The position numbers were made by a program, and so were the translations under genes. Source: an uncultured Campylobacter sp. (GTDB lineage Bacteria; Campylobacterota; Campylobacteria; Campylobacterales; Campylobacteraceae). Taken from it: a stretch of DNA of 24,993 nt. The stretch covers positions 1 to 24,993 of the forward strand of contig NZ_CAJPQR010000031.1 of assembly GCF_905372745.1 (NCBI RefSeq), given 5' to 3'. This document shows positions 6,177 to 14,646 of this stretch, piece after piece. The notes under the pieces were generated by a model. That model was given only the letters and a program-made list of their open reading frames with translations, had not been told where the DNA came from and made no database searches. Each line of letters begins with the position of its first letter. The first letter of the stretch is position 1.

Positions 6177-7420
6177 CAATAAGTCGCCTTATCGTAGATG
6201 ATAAATTTGCTCGCAAGCTCTTTTAGCTCGGCTTTTACCCTGCTTTGAAGCTCGGCATTATTGATATCGCTTAGCACGTCGGCGATTTTATTTGCGATGA
6301 TCTCAAATTCCGCCTCTTTCATACCACGGGCCGTAAGCGCTGGACTTCCGATGCGGATACCGCTCGTGATAAACGGACTTCTAGTTTCTCCAGGAACGGT
6401 ATTTTTATTTACGGTTATGCCGGCATTTCCAAGAGCGATATCGGCGTCTTTACCGCTAAATTCACGGCTTAAAAAGCTCATTAAAACTAGATGGTTATCG
6501 GTGCCGCCGCTAACTAGATCAAAGCCGCGTTTTACCAAAACTTCGGCTAGCTTTTTGATGTTTGCCTTAACTTGCTTGGCGTAAATTTTCCATTCAGGGC
6601 TTAGGTTATGCTTAAAGCCTACCGCCTTTGCAGCGATGACGTGGACTAGCGGTCCGCCCTGAATGCCGGGGAAAATAGACGAATTTATCTTTTTGGCGTA
6701 CTCTTCGTTGTTTGTCATGATGATACCGCCGCGAGGTCCGCGAAGCGTCTTGTGCGTAGTCGAGCTAACCACGTCGCAGTGCGGAAACGGACTCTGATGC
6801 TCGCCGGCTACGACTAAGCCTGCTATGTGCGCTACGTCGGCAAAGAGTATAGCGCCTACTGCGTCGGCGATCTCGCGGAATTTCTTAAATTCGATCTCGC
6901 GCGTATATGCGCTAGCGCCGCACACGATCATCTTTGGCTTTACGATTTGCGCGATTTCCATCACCTTATCGTAGTTTATGCGTCCGTCAAGCTCTACGCC
7001 GTAAAAGAAACTCTCATATATCTTGCCAGAGCTGCTTACTTTTGCGCCGTGAGTTAGGTGTCCGCCGTGGCTTAGATCCATGCCTAAAATTTTATCGCCG
7101 GGATTTAAAAGCGCGCCGTAAACGCCTTGGTTTGCCTGCGAGCCTGAGTTTGGCTGTACGTTTGCAAATTCGCAACCAAAAAGCTCTTTGCAGCGATCGA
7201 TTGCTAGCTGCTCGATCTGATCGACGTATTCGCAACCGCCGTAGTAGCGTTTGCCTGGATAGCCTTCCGCGTATTTATTAGTTAGAATGGAGCCCATTAC
7301 TTCCATTACTTCAGGGTAGGTAAAATTTTCGCTCGCGATCATCTCGAGGTGGTCGCACTGGCGTTTTAGTTCTAAATTTACTAAATCAAAAATTTCTTTA
7401 TCGTAACTTTGCAAACTCAT
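6176..7420 (-). CDS. glyA: Serine hydroxymethyltransferase
   Basis: GlyA interconverts serine and glycine using tetrahydrofolate and pyridoxal phosphate, supplying one-carbon units in the cytosol. At 414 residues it has the normal bacterial length. Diagnostic pieces are NQGVYGALLNPGD, DLSHGGHLTHG, ADVAHIAGLV and the cofactor-lysine motif STTHKTLRGPRGG, with the lysine at residue 224. The late segment ITVNKNTVPGE and GIRIGSPALTARG are typical of the family. The ATG shares one base with the TAA of lysS (TAATG), and its ribosome site AAGGAG lies within the end of lysS, so the two are translationally coupled. Confidence 0.98.
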   Translation of the reverse strand: MSLQSYDKEIFDLVNLELKRQCDHLEMIASENFTYPEVMEVMGSILTNKYAEGYPGKRYYGGCEYVDQIEQLAIDRCKELFGCEFANVQPNSGSQANQGVYGALLNPGDKILGMDLSHGGHLTHGAKVSSSGKIYESFFYGVELDGRINYDKVMEIAQIVKPKMIVCGASAYTREIEFKKFREIADAVGAILFADVAHIAGLVVAGEHQSPFPHCDVVSSTTHKTLRGPRGGIIMTNNEEYAKKINSSIFPGIQGGPLVHVIAAKAVGFKHNLSPEWKIYAKQVKANIKKLAEVLVKRGFDLVSGGTDNHLVLMSFLSREFSGKDADIALGNAGITVNKNTVPGETRSPFITSGIRIGSPALTARGMKEAEFEIIANKIADVLSDINNAELQSRVKAELKELASKFIIYDKATY

Positions 7421-8925
7421 TAATTCTCCTTGGTTTCGTTTTTTTGCGGTCTCATCGCAGGGAAAAGCACCACGTCGCGGATGGATTTTTTATTGGTCAG
7501 TAGCATCACGAGCCTATCTATACCGATACCCTGTCCGGCAGTCGGGGGCATCGCGTAGCCAAGAGCCCTCACATAGTCCTCGTCCATCTCGTGAGCTTCG
7601 TCGTCGCCGGCGTTTTTGGCTTCGATTTGCGAAGCGAAACGGCCGTATTGATCAATCGGGTCGTTTAACTCGTTAAAGCCGTTAGCCAGCTCGCGTCCTG
7701 CGATAAATAGCTCAAATCTCTCGGCTATATCAGGATTTGCGTCGCTTCTGCGAGAAAGCGGACTGATAGAAATCGGGTAGTCGATGATAAATGTCGGATC
7801 GGTTAGCTTGCTCTCTACGTAGTTGTCGAAAAGTTCGGCCTGCAAGTGGCCTAAATCAAGCTTTGCGTTTGCCTCAAAGCCGTCAGCCTTAAGCTTGGCC
7901 AAAATTTTATCCTTATCGCCGATGATCGCCTTGTCTAGCCCGCCGATTTCCACGAGCGCTTTTTTGTAGCTTATGCGTTTAAACGGCTTGCTAAAATCGA
8001 TCTGCACGCCGTCAAATTCGATGATTTTAGGCATATCTAGTTTATCAAGAAGCACGTTAAATAGCTCCTCAGTTAGCCCCATCAGATCGTGATAGGTATG
8101 CCATGCCCAGTAAAACTCGATGCTTGTAAATTCAGGATTATGCGTTAGATCCATGCCCTCGTTGCGAAAATTTCTATTCATCTCGTAAACCGCATCAAAG
8201 CCGCCCACGATGAGACGCTTTAGATAAAGCTCGGGTGCGATGCGTAAAAATCTCTCCACGCCAAGCGCGTTATGAAACGTAACGAAAGGCTTAGCGTTAG
8301 CTCCGCCGGGTATCGGGTGCATCATAGGAGTCTCGACCTCTAAAAAGCCCTTATCCTCGAAAAATCTGCGAATCGTGCTAACGATAACCGAGCGGCGCTT
8401 AAAATCAGCCCTAACCTCTGGGTTCATTATCATATCGAGGTATCTCTGGCGATATCTAGTCTCGATGTCCGTTAGGCCGTGAAATTTCTCCGGAAGCGGC
8501 GAAATGGCCTTTGACGCCAAAGTTAGTTCGCTAACGTGCATAGAAAATTCGCCCGTTCGCGTGACGAAAGCATATCCGCGTACATATATGATGTCGCCAA
8601 CCTCAATATTTTTCTTTACGACCTTAAACCAATCCGGATCAAGCGTCTTATTGCTAAAATAAATTTGGAGATTGCCATCCTCATCCTCGATGTTGGCAAA
8701 TATCGCCTTGCCCACATCCCTGATGAGCTTAACGCGTCCGGCTAGGCTTACCGACTGCCCCTCGGCACTCTTTTCTTCGGTGTCTATAATATGTTTAAAT
8801 TTGAGCCTAAATTTAGCTATATCCATATCGCGGCGCAAAAAGTGCGGATAGGGATTTACGCCCGCGTTTCGTAGCTCGTTTGCGGTCTCTAGCCTTTGGA
8901 TTTCCAGTTGATTTTCAAATATCAC
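7420..8925 (-). CDS. lysS: Lysyl-tRNA synthetase, class II
   Basis: LysS charges tRNA-Lys with lysine using ATP. The 501 residues show an N-terminal OB-fold anticodon-binding domain (about 55-140, VSLAGRVKLIRDVGKAIFANI) and a class II catalytic core. Motif 1 lies at about 180-201, motif 2 holds RNFRNEG (251-257) followed by HNPEFTSIEFY, and motif 3 is GIGIDRLVML near residue 466. The length and motif order are those of ordinary bacterial LysRS. The start overlaps the stop of fur by four bases (ATGA). Confidence 0.98.
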   Translation of the reverse strand: MIFENQLEIQRLETANELRNAGVNPYPHFLRRDMDIAKFRLKFKHIIDTEEKSAEGQSVSLAGRVKLIRDVGKAIFANIEDEDGNLQIYFSNKTLDPDWFKVVKKNIEVGDIIYVRGYAFVTRTGEFSMHVSELTLASKAISPLPEKFHGLTDIETRYRQRYLDMIMNPEVRADFKRRSVIVSTIRRFFEDKGFLEVETPMMHPIPGGANAKPFVTFHNALGVERFLRIAPELYLKRLIVGGFDAVYEMNRNFRNEGMDLTHNPEFTSIEFYWAWHTYHDLMGLTEELFNVLLDKLDMPKIIEFDGVQIDFSKPFKRISYKKALVEIGGLDKAIIGDKDKILAKLKADGFEANAKLDLGHLQAELFDNYVESKLTDPTFIIDYPISISPLSRRSDANPDIAERFELFIAGRELANGFNELNDPIDQYGRFASQIEAKNAGDDEAHEMDEDYVRALGYAMPPTAGQGIGIDRLVMLLTNKKSIRDVVLFPAMRPQKNETKEN

Positions 8926-9395
8926 TTGCCGCCCTTTGCCTCTTTGGCATTACACTCTTTGCATACTCCGTAAAGCTGCATCATGTGTCCGGTTAACTTA
9001 AAGCCGTGTTCTTTTGCTATACTGGATTGTCTTTTTTCGATCGTTTGATCTTCAAACTCTATGATTGTTCCGCATCTGCGGCATATCATGTGGTCGTGGT
9101 GAGGTTTGGTGGCAAGCTCGAATTTTTTCCCTTGCGAGCCGAAGCTGATAGAGGTTACCATCTCGGCTTCCTCGAGTAAATTTAGCGTTCTATAAACGGT
9201 CGCGATACCGACGTTTAAGTCGGGATAGGTCTCTTTAATGAAAAAATATAGTCTCTCCGGAGTAAAATGCTCGTCGTTATTATAAAGCGTTTTTAATAAA
9301 ACCTCGCGTTGTTGCGTGTATTTTAACCCGTTATCTCTTAAAATTTTTTTGAATTTTTCAAGAAGGGCGTCGTATTCTAAATTTTCGATAGTCAT
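8922..9395 (-). CDS. fur: Ferric uptake regulator
   Basis: Fur is a dimeric repressor that binds DNA when loaded with ferrous iron and controls iron uptake and storage. The 157 residues begin with an N-terminal extension, then a winged helix (YTQQREVLLKTLY, NVGIATVYRTLNLL). Metal ligands follow: HHDH at 99-102, a CxxC pair at 105/108 (CRRCG) and a second CxxC pair at 145/148 (CKEC). Both structural-zinc cysteine pairs are intact. I recall the same fur-lysS-glyA order in C. jejuni. The gene begins ten bases after cvpA ends and overlaps lysS by four bases. No Fur-box could be identified by eye. Confidence 0.96.
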   Translation of the reverse strand: MTIENLEYDALLEKFKKILRDNGLKYTQQREVLLKTLYNNDEHFTPERLYFFIKETYPDLNVGIATVYRTLNLLEEAEMVTSISFGSQGKKFELATKPHHDHMICRRCGTIIEFEDQTIEKRQSSIAKEHGFKLTGHMMQLYGVCKECNAKEAKGGK

Positions 9396-9404
9396 CTTTG
9401 CTCC

Positions 9405-9986
9405 TTAAATCGTCGAATTTAGCTCTAAATTCGGTTTATGCTCTTGTTTGGCGGCGTCAAAAGGCGTCTCGATATTACCCACGCCGCCGGCTATCGCCTT
9501 TACGTCTACGTTCATTATCCATTTACCGGTCTCTAGCAGCACGGGGTATAGTTTGCTTCCGGCAAAATACGGCTCAATCTTACTATTTAGCACCTGAATA
9601 TTGGATACGGTTACTATTAGTACCGCAAAAACTAGGAAAATTTTAGCGCTACCCACGACAAAGCCGCCTAGTTTATCTAAAAATCCGAGTCCGCTTAGAC
9701 CGACTAGTTTTGATAAAAATGCGCCTATGCCCAAGCAAACGACCCAAAAAACGATGAGCGTCGATAAAAACCCGGCAAAAAACACGACCGTATCCCCGTC
9801 TAGCTTATAGACTTTGTCGCTGATGATTTGTCCGGCTTTTGCCGCAAATCTACTAGCTACCACGATACCGCCGATAAGCCCCACAAGCCCGAATATCTCC
9901 TTAATAAGACCGCTAATCACGCCCTTTATGCCTAGTATCAGCACAAGCGAGACTACGACCACGTCAAATAGCGTAACAAACTCCAT
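9405..9986 (-). CDS. cvpA: CvpA-family inner-membrane protein
   Basis: A 193-residue protein with four hydrophobic segments at about residues 5-25, 28-48, 65-90 and 100-128, and a soluble C-terminal tail. FDVVVVSLVLILGIKGVISGLIKE at the N-terminus, followed by GLVGLIGGIVVASRFA, is the CvpA pattern. The family is named for colicin V production in E. coli, but its biochemical role is unsettled. I chose the ATG at 9986, which shares a base with the stop of the PilT-like gene; a GTG at 9989 is possible but lies too close to the ribosome site. Confidence 0.88.
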   Translation of the reverse strand: MEFVTLFDVVVVSLVLILGIKGVISGLIKEIFGLVGLIGGIVVASRFAAKAGQIISDKVYKLDGDTVVFFAGFLSTLIVFWVVCLGIGAFLSKLVGLSGLGFLDKLGGFVVGSAKIFLVFAVLIVTVSNIQVLNSKIEPYFAGSKLYPVLLETGKWIMNVDVKAIAGGVGNIETPFDAAKQEHKPNLELNSTI

Positions 9987-11101
9987 CACATCCCCAGTAG
10001 CGGTCCCAACTCTTGCTGGTTGGTTGAGTATCTCATTGCCATTTCTTTGCTTATTTGATTTGCTTTGAGCGCTTTCATTAGGGACTGAGTTTGAGTTATC
10101 ATGCCGGTTACTTGCTGATTTAGCTGCATTTGAGAGTAAATTTGATGCACTTTATTTTCACGTATGAGGTTTGCGATAGCGTTGTTATTTATCAAAATTT
10201 CATGGATCGCGATTCGTCCGCCGCTAGTCTTAGGAAGCAAGCTTTGCGATATAACCGCCGTTAGAGAAACCGAGAGCATATTTCGCACTTGAAGCTGCTC
10301 GCCGCCTTCAAAGCTATCTATGATACGGTTGATAGTCTGGATGGCGGAGTTCGTGTGCAAAGTTCCAAAAACCAAGTGTCCGGTCTCAGCCGCCGTAATA
10401 GCCGTAGATATCGTCTCTCTATCGCGCAGCTCGCCCACCAAGATGATATCGGGGTCTTCGCGAAGCGCGCTTTTTAGAGCCTTAGCGTATGAGTGGGTAT
10501 CCGTACCGACGTTTCTTTGAGAAAAAAGCGCTTTTTTATTCGTATGCACGAACTCTACGGGATCTTCGATGGTTAGGATATGTTTTCTGTGGCTTAAATT
10601 TATCTCGTTTAACATCGCGGCAAGGGTGGTGGATTTACCGCTACCGGTCGGTCCGGTAACCAGTATCATGCCCTTTTCGCGCTTTACGACCTCTTTAAAA
10701 ACGCCCGGAGCTCTCAAATCGTCAAGAGAAGGTATGTCGGTAGGGATTATACGAAACGCCGCAGCCAGATCTCCGTTTGAGGTGTAGTAGTAGTTGCCTC
10801 TGAAGCGGCCTACGCCCGGAAGCTCTATCGCAAAGTCAAGCTCCTTATTCTCCTCAAGCTCGCTTTTTTGAGTATCGGTTATCAAAGCGTAGCATATATC
10901 TTGTATATCGTGTCCGCTCAAAACTCCCAGCTCAAGCGGTCTTAACGTTCCGTCTATGCGAATTTGCGGTTCGCTTTTTGAAACTAAGTGCAAGTCGCTC
11001 GCCTTATTATGCACGACGGTTTTTAGAAGCGTTTCTAGGCTTACGTCTATTTTTTTTGGTTCTAGCGCGTCGCCTACGCCCCCCTGTTTTATTTCTTCCA
11101 T
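9986..11101 (-). CDS. pilT: PilT-like type IV pilus retraction ATPase
   Basis: A 371-residue secretion-type hexameric ATPase. The N-terminal PAS-like domain covers about residues 20-115. Walker A is GPTGSGKST (150-158), the Asp box is ILTIEDPVEFVH (175-186), Walker B is DPDIILVGELRD (216-227) and the His box is ETGHLVFGTLHTNSA (239-253). The retraction-specific motif, AIRNLIRE in classic PilT, is AIANLIRE at 308-315. PilT powers pilus retraction, twitching and DNA uptake from the cytoplasmic face. It sits between gatC and cvpA, where I do not recall a gene in C. jejuni. No other pilus gene is in the window, so its partner machine, a type IV pilus or a type II-like system, must be encoded elsewhere. 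PilU is the main alternative name. Confidence 0.9.
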   Translation of the reverse strand: MEEIKQGGVGDALEPKKIDVSLETLLKTVVHNKASDLHLVSKSEPQIRIDGTLRPLELGVLSGHDIQDICYALITDTQKSELEENKELDFAIELPGVGRFRGNYYYTSNGDLAAAFRIIPTDIPSLDDLRAPGVFKEVVKREKGMILVTGPTGSGKSTTLAAMLNEINLSHRKHILTIEDPVEFVHTNKKALFSQRNVGTDTHSYAKALKSALREDPDIILVGELRDRETISTAITAAETGHLVFGTLHTNSAIQTINRIIDSFEGGEQLQVRNMLSVSLTAVISQSLLPKTSGGRIAIHEILINNNAIANLIRENKVHQIYSQMQLNQQVTGMITQTQSLMKALKANQISKEMAMRYSTNQQELGPLLGM

Positions 11102-11112
11102 TTATATTTTCC

Positions 11113-11400
11113 TTATTCGATTATTTTCGGTACGACGAAAAAATGCTGGCTACTCATAGGAGCATGCTTTAGTATCGTTTCTATCACGTCCGAGCTTACG
11201 CTTACGTCTTCTCTTAGCGGAGTTCCGCCGTCTATGGAGCTTACGACCGCCCCCACGTCGCTTAAGTCCAGCTCGTCTAGTATATCTACGAAATTTAAAA
11301 TTTCGCTAAGTTGATTTTCAATCTCTTTTCGCTTCTCTTCGCCTATTTTAAGCGAGCTGAGCTTTTCAAGCTTAGCCAGCAGCGTATCGTCTATTTGCAT
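11113..11400 (-). CDS. gatC: Asp/Glu-tRNA amidotransferase subunit C
   Basis: GatC is the small subunit of the GatCAB complex, which converts Glu-tRNA(Gln) or Asp-tRNA(Asn) to the amidated form. It stabilises GatA. The 95 residues show the family's N-terminal helix (IDDTLLAKLEKLSSLKI), the helix ending in ILNFVDILDELDLS, and the conserved extended tail with TPLREDV. It is the first gene of the leftward operon, separated from the pilT-like gene by 11 bases. The ribosome site GAGG precedes the ATG. Confidence 0.95.
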   Translation of the reverse strand: MQIDDTLLAKLEKLSSLKIGEEKRKEIENQLSEILNFVDILDELDLSDVGAVVSSIDGGTPLREDVSVSSDVIETILKHAPMSSQHFFVVPKIIE

Positions 11401-11432
11401 AAAACCTCGTTTAAATTTTTAAATTTTCTCGC

Positions 11433-11441
11433 ATTATAGCA
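11433..11441 (-). promoter_or_regulatory. Extended -10 promoter of the gatC-aroE operon
   Basis: On the minus strand TGCTATAAT is a perfect extended -10 element, reading from 11441 to 11433. There is no -35 box, as is usual in Campylobacter. Transcription would start near 11427, about 27 bases before the gatC ATG. Confidence 0.65.
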
Positions 11442-11445
11442 CATT

Positions 11446-11488
11446 TTGTCTTGATTTTTATGGTGTTTTATAATTATTATGCTACAAT
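11446..11488 (+). promoter_or_regulatory. Promoter region of the rightward YfgM-hisG operon
   Basis: TTGTCT (11446-11451) and TATAAT (11469-11474) are 17 bases apart. A second possible site is the extended -10 TGCTACAAT at 11480-11488. Either would serve the gene starting at 11526. They lie back to back with the gatC promoter, so one stretch of about 60 bases drives both operons. Confidence 0.5.
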
Positions 11489-11525
11489 TACGAACTTTCA
11501 ATATCTAAAATTTTAAGGAAAAAGC

Positions 11526-12092
11526 TTGGCTATCAAAGACGATATCAACTCCATAAAAGAAGAGCTAAATACTCAAGAACAATTTTTAGAAAATATGATA
11601 AAAAGCGAAAGATTTTTTAAAAAATATAGCAAATTTATCATAACCGCGGTCATTTTAGGCGCGATCGGCGCGATCGGATACTACGTAAACGGCGCCTTAA
11701 AAGAAAAAGATTTCAAAGCCGCAAACGCCGCCTATGCTAAGCTGATACTTAACCCAAAAGACGAGCAAGCAAAAGCCGAGCTAAAGCAAAAAGACGCCTC
11801 TCTTTACGCGCTTTACGAATTTAAAGTCGCCGTCGATAACAACGACACGAACGCGTTAAAATCGCTAGCAAACGAGCAGATTGATCCGCTTTTAAAAGAT
11901 ATCGTAAAATACCAATTAAACGAGCCTAGCGGTCAAATTTTAAGCTCGTATAGAGCCGCGATTAACGGCTATGAGCTATTAAAAGAAGATAAAATCGACG
12001 AAGCCAAAAACGAATTTAAGAAAATCCCGTTAAATTCACAGCTACAAGATCTCGTCAAAAATTTAGAACATTACCAAGGAAAAACAAAATGA
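11526..12092 (+). CDS. YfgM-like single-helix membrane protein
   Basis: A 188-residue protein starting at a TTG with AAGGA upstream. A charged N-terminal cytoplasmic helix (IKEELNTQEQFLENMIKSERFF) is followed by one membrane helix at about 36-56 (FIITAVILGAIGAIGYY). A periplasmic helical domain with TPR-like pairs completes it (DFKAANAAYAKLI, ...EAKNEFKKIPL). The arrangement matches YfgM, which in E. coli associates with the SecYEG translocon and periplasmic chaperones. The gene directly upstream of a BamB-like lipoprotein repeats the E. coli yfgM-bamB pair, which supports the reading. The sequence match itself is only at fold level, so I give no gene symbol. Confidence 0.75.
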   Translation: MAIKDDINSIKEELNTQEQFLENMIKSERFFKKYSKFIITAVILGAIGAIGYYVNGALKEKDFKAANAAYAKLILNPKDEQAKAELKQKDASLYALYEFKVAVDNNDTNALKSLANEQIDPLLKDIVKYQLNEPSGQILSSYRAAINGYELLKEDKIDEAKNEFKKIPLNSQLQDLVKNLEHYQGKTK

Positions 12093-13099
12093 AAAAATTT
12101 CAGACTATTTTAGCCGCCGTTTTGTGCGTGGCTGTACTCGGCGGATGCAGCACGAAAAGGCAATACTTCGAACCGACCGACGTGCAAAATGAAAAAATCT
12201 CGGAAACTAGGCTGCCTTCTAGCATCGCGACAGCAAGCCTAAACGGAGCGGTGCTAAAAAACGGCATGGTTATAACCAAAAGCGGCTTACTTGCGCCGGA
12301 GATAAAGCTGCCAAAGGGCGCAACTTTGTTAAATTACGGCGACGGTAAATTTATCAGCTCGGATTTAAGCGGAAATTTGATCGTCGAAAATAGCTCCAAC
12401 GAAATTTTATTTCAAAGAAGCTTTGATCAAGCCGTCGTATCGGCCGCTCTTGAGGGCGACAAGCTCGCTGCCTTAACCGCGAGTAACGTCATATATCTCA
12501 TCGATATCGCGACAAACGAGGTTTTGCTCGAGTTTGAGAGCTCAAACGTCTATGCGCAAGACTCTCGCGTAGCAGCGCCGCTATTTATGAGCTCGCTCGT
12601 CATCTTCCCTACACTTGACGGCAAGATCATGATCGTAGATAAAAGTCAGGGCCGAATTTTACGTGACGTAATCGTTAGCAGCGAACAGTTTTTTAACAAC
12701 GTAATATCTCTAAACGTCGTAAACGACACGATGATAGCTGCCACCGGCAAGCGTATCGTCTCGATAAATCCGGAAAAAACGGTTTATTTTAACGGCGAGA
12801 TCAAGGATGTAGTCATAAACGGCGAATACGTATATATCCTACTAAAAGACGGCAAAATCGTACTTAGCGACCTAAATTTGAAAAAAATTAAAGACGCGTA
12901 TTTTAAATTCGCCATCTTTTCAAGCGCCACCGTTCATAACGGCTCGCTTTATATAATGGAAAAAACAGGCTATCTAATCAAGACTGATTTAGCACTTGAC
13001 AACGCCAAAATTTACGAGCTTTCAGACGAGGTCGAGAGCCAAATTTTCGCCGGCGCGAAAGAATTTTACTACGACGATTACAGCCTAGAGCTTAAATGA
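12089..13099 (+). CDS. BamB-like beta-propeller lipoprotein
   Basis: The 336 residues begin with a lipoprotein signal (KKFQTILAAVLCVAVLGGCS), whose lipobox LGGC puts the modified cysteine at about residue 20. The rest consists of short beta repeats of the PQQ/propeller type (GKIMIVDKSQGRILRDVIV, GEYVYILLKDGKIVLSDL). BamB is the outer-membrane lipoprotein that helps BamA insert beta-barrel proteins. The fold, the lipid anchor and the YfgM-like neighbour support this, but Campylobacter BamB equivalents are too diverged to be sure. It overlaps the previous and following genes by four bases each. Confidence 0.75.
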   Translation: MKKFQTILAAVLCVAVLGGCSTKRQYFEPTDVQNEKISETRLPSSIATASLNGAVLKNGMVITKSGLLAPEIKLPKGATLLNYGDGKFISSDLSGNLIVENSSNEILFQRSFDQAVVSAALEGDKLAALTASNVIYLIDIATNEVLLEFESSNVYAQDSRVAAPLFMSSLVIFPTLDGKIMIVDKSQGRILRDVIVSSEQFFNNVISLNVVNDTMIAATGKRIVSINPEKTVYFNGEIKDVVINGEYVYILLKDGKIVLSDLNLKKIKDAYFKFAIFSSATVHNGSLYIMEKTGYLIKTDLALDNAKIYELSDEVESQIFAGAKEFYYDDYSLELK

Positions 13100-13428
13100 C
13101 GAAGCAAGAAATTTATCAAGTTCTGGAAGCTAAAAAGATTGTTTTAAAAAATTTAAGCTGGACACAGCTTGATAAATTTACCAAAAAAAAGACCCTTGCC
13201 GCGCTTATGGGCATCGATACGAAGGGATTTTATACTCTTTTGTTTTTCCGTAGCGCAAAGGCTAGATTTTTGAGTAAAGAATTTGAAGCGATTAATGAAA
13301 TAGCTAGCAAAATCGCCGAACAAACGGGTATAAATTTTAAGAAAAAGGCTATTTTTTATAGCTCGGATATCTGCTCAAAAACCGTAAATTTGATGAAAGA
13401 AAACGGCTACAAATATGACTCTATGTGA
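13096..13428 (+). CDS. Unknown conserved-position protein
   Basis: A 110-residue basic soluble protein overlapping the BamB-like gene by four bases and coaX by 14. It has a Lys-rich N-terminal half (QVLEAKKIVLKNLSWTQLDKFTKKK), a hydrophobic strand (GFYTLLFFRSAKARFL), and a cysteine at about residue 93. There is no signal peptide or membrane helix. I recognise no family. I recall a hypothetical gene at the equivalent place in C. jejuni, between a lipoprotein and coaX, which together with the overlaps argues that it is real and expressed with them. Confidence 0.8.
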   Translation: MTKQEIYQVLEAKKIVLKNLSWTQLDKFTKKKTLAALMGIDTKGFYTLLFFRSAKARFLSKEFEAINEIASKIAEQTGINFKKKAIFYSSDICSKTVNLMKENGYKYDSM

Positions 13429-14044
13429 CGTAGGCAACACTAACGCCACCTTTTTTGAAGACGGCAAAATCACCAAAATCAAGCTTGAAAATTTCAAAGA
13501 TTTTAAAAGCGACGAGAGGATTTATTTCATCAGCGTAAACGACGAGATGACTCAAAGACTCCGCGGTTTATCTAAATTCGTAAATTTAGAGCCGTATTTC
13601 GAGCTAGACACCATCTATAGCGGCCTAGGTATTGACCGGGTCGCTAGCTGCTACGCCGTAAAAAACGGCCTCATCATCGATGCCGGCAGCGCCATAACCA
13701 TGGATGTTATGATGGATTCAATGCATCTTGGCGGCACGATAATGCCTGGCATCTCGCACCTCTTAAAAGCTTGCCAAGCGATTTCGCCCAGGCTTAAAAT
13801 CTCGCTAAATTCGCAAATCGATCTCGACGCGCTCCCGCAAAAAACGGCCGACGCGGTAAGCTACGGCATCATAAAACCAATTTTACTTCTCATAGAAAAC
13901 ATGGCAAACGGCTCAAAAATATACTTTACGGGCGGCGACGGCGAGTTTTTGTCGCGTTTTTTTACCGACAGCATCTACGACCGTATGCTCGTTTTTCGCG
14001 GGATGCAAAAATTAATCGAACAAAAAAAGGACATCTTATGCTGA
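13415..14044 (+). CDS. coaX: Type III pantothenate kinase
   Basis: CoaX phosphorylates pantothenate, the first step of coenzyme A synthesis. The 209 residues carry the type III signatures: the phosphate loop DVGNTNATF near the N-terminus, GLGIDRVA (dimer/substrate segment), LIIDAGSAITMDV (adenosine/catalytic Asp), GGTIMPGI, and YFTGGDG near the end. It is short, like the Helicobacter enzyme. Type III kinases are insensitive to CoA feedback and need a monovalent cation. The gene overlaps its upstream neighbour by 14 bases and hisG by seven, so all three are likely translated together. Confidence 0.93.
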   Translation: MTLCDVGNTNATFFEDGKITKIKLENFKDFKSDERIYFISVNDEMTQRLRGLSKFVNLEPYFELDTIYSGLGIDRVASCYAVKNGLIIDAGSAITMDVMMDSMHLGGTIMPGISHLLKACQAISPRLKISLNSQIDLDALPQKTADAVSYGIIKPILLLIENMANGSKIYFTGGDGEFLSRFFTDSIYDRMLVFRGMQKLIEQKKDILC

Positions 14045-14646
14045 CGGTTGCTCTACCCAAAGGCCGCATCGCCGACGAAACGCTTGCGATTTTTAGGAAA
14101 ATTTTTAATAGCTCGTTTGAATTTGAGGATAGAAAACTGCTGATGAGCGAGGGCGATTTTAAATTTCTAATGGTTCGCAACCAAGACATCCCGACCTACG
14201 TCGTAAACGGCGCTGCCGATATCGGCGTAGTAGGTCTTGACGTACTTGAGGAACATCGTCCGGACGTCTTGCGCCTACTTGATCTAAAGATCGGCAAATG
14301 CCGCGTCTGCGTGGGCGTCAAAGAGGGCGAGGATCTAAATTTAAACGCGCCCGAGCTAAAAATCGCCACCAAAATGCCGCACATATCACGTAATTATTTT
14401 GCCGCGAAGGCTACCGCGCTAAAGATCATCAAGCTATACGGCTCGATCGAACTAGCGCCGTTAGTCGGCCTTGCCGATGCTATCGTAGACGTCGTAGAAA
14501 CGGGTACGACAATGAAACAAAACGGACTAAAAGTCGCCCAGACTATCATGCAAAGCTCGGCGTACCTTATCGCAAACAAAAATAGCTTCATAATTAAAAA
14601 AGACGAAATTTTATCGCTTTACGAAAAGATCAAAGCGCAAATTTAG
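14038..14646 (+). CDS. hisG: ATP phosphoribosyltransferase, short form
   Basis: HisG joins ATP and phosphoribosyl pyrophosphate in the first step of histidine synthesis. The 202 residues contain LTVALPKGRI, ADIGVVGLDVLEE, and the PRPP-binding loop DAIVDVVETGTTMKQNGL. The protein ends where the short form ends and lacks the C-terminal allosteric domain of the long form (about 290-300 residues, which I recall for C. jejuni). Short-form enzymes generally need the HisZ regulatory subunit; no hisZ lies in this window. The start overlaps coaX by seven bases. This is the last gene of the rightward operon. Confidence 0.95.
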   Translation: MLTVALPKGRIADETLAIFRKIFNSSFEFEDRKLLMSEGDFKFLMVRNQDIPTYVVNGAADIGVVGLDVLEEHRPDVLRLLDLKIGKCRVCVGVKEGEDLNLNAPELKIATKMPHISRNYFAAKATALKIIKLYGSIELAPLVGLADAIVDVVETGTTMKQNGLKVAQTIMQSSAYLIANKNSFIIKKDEILSLYEKIKAQI

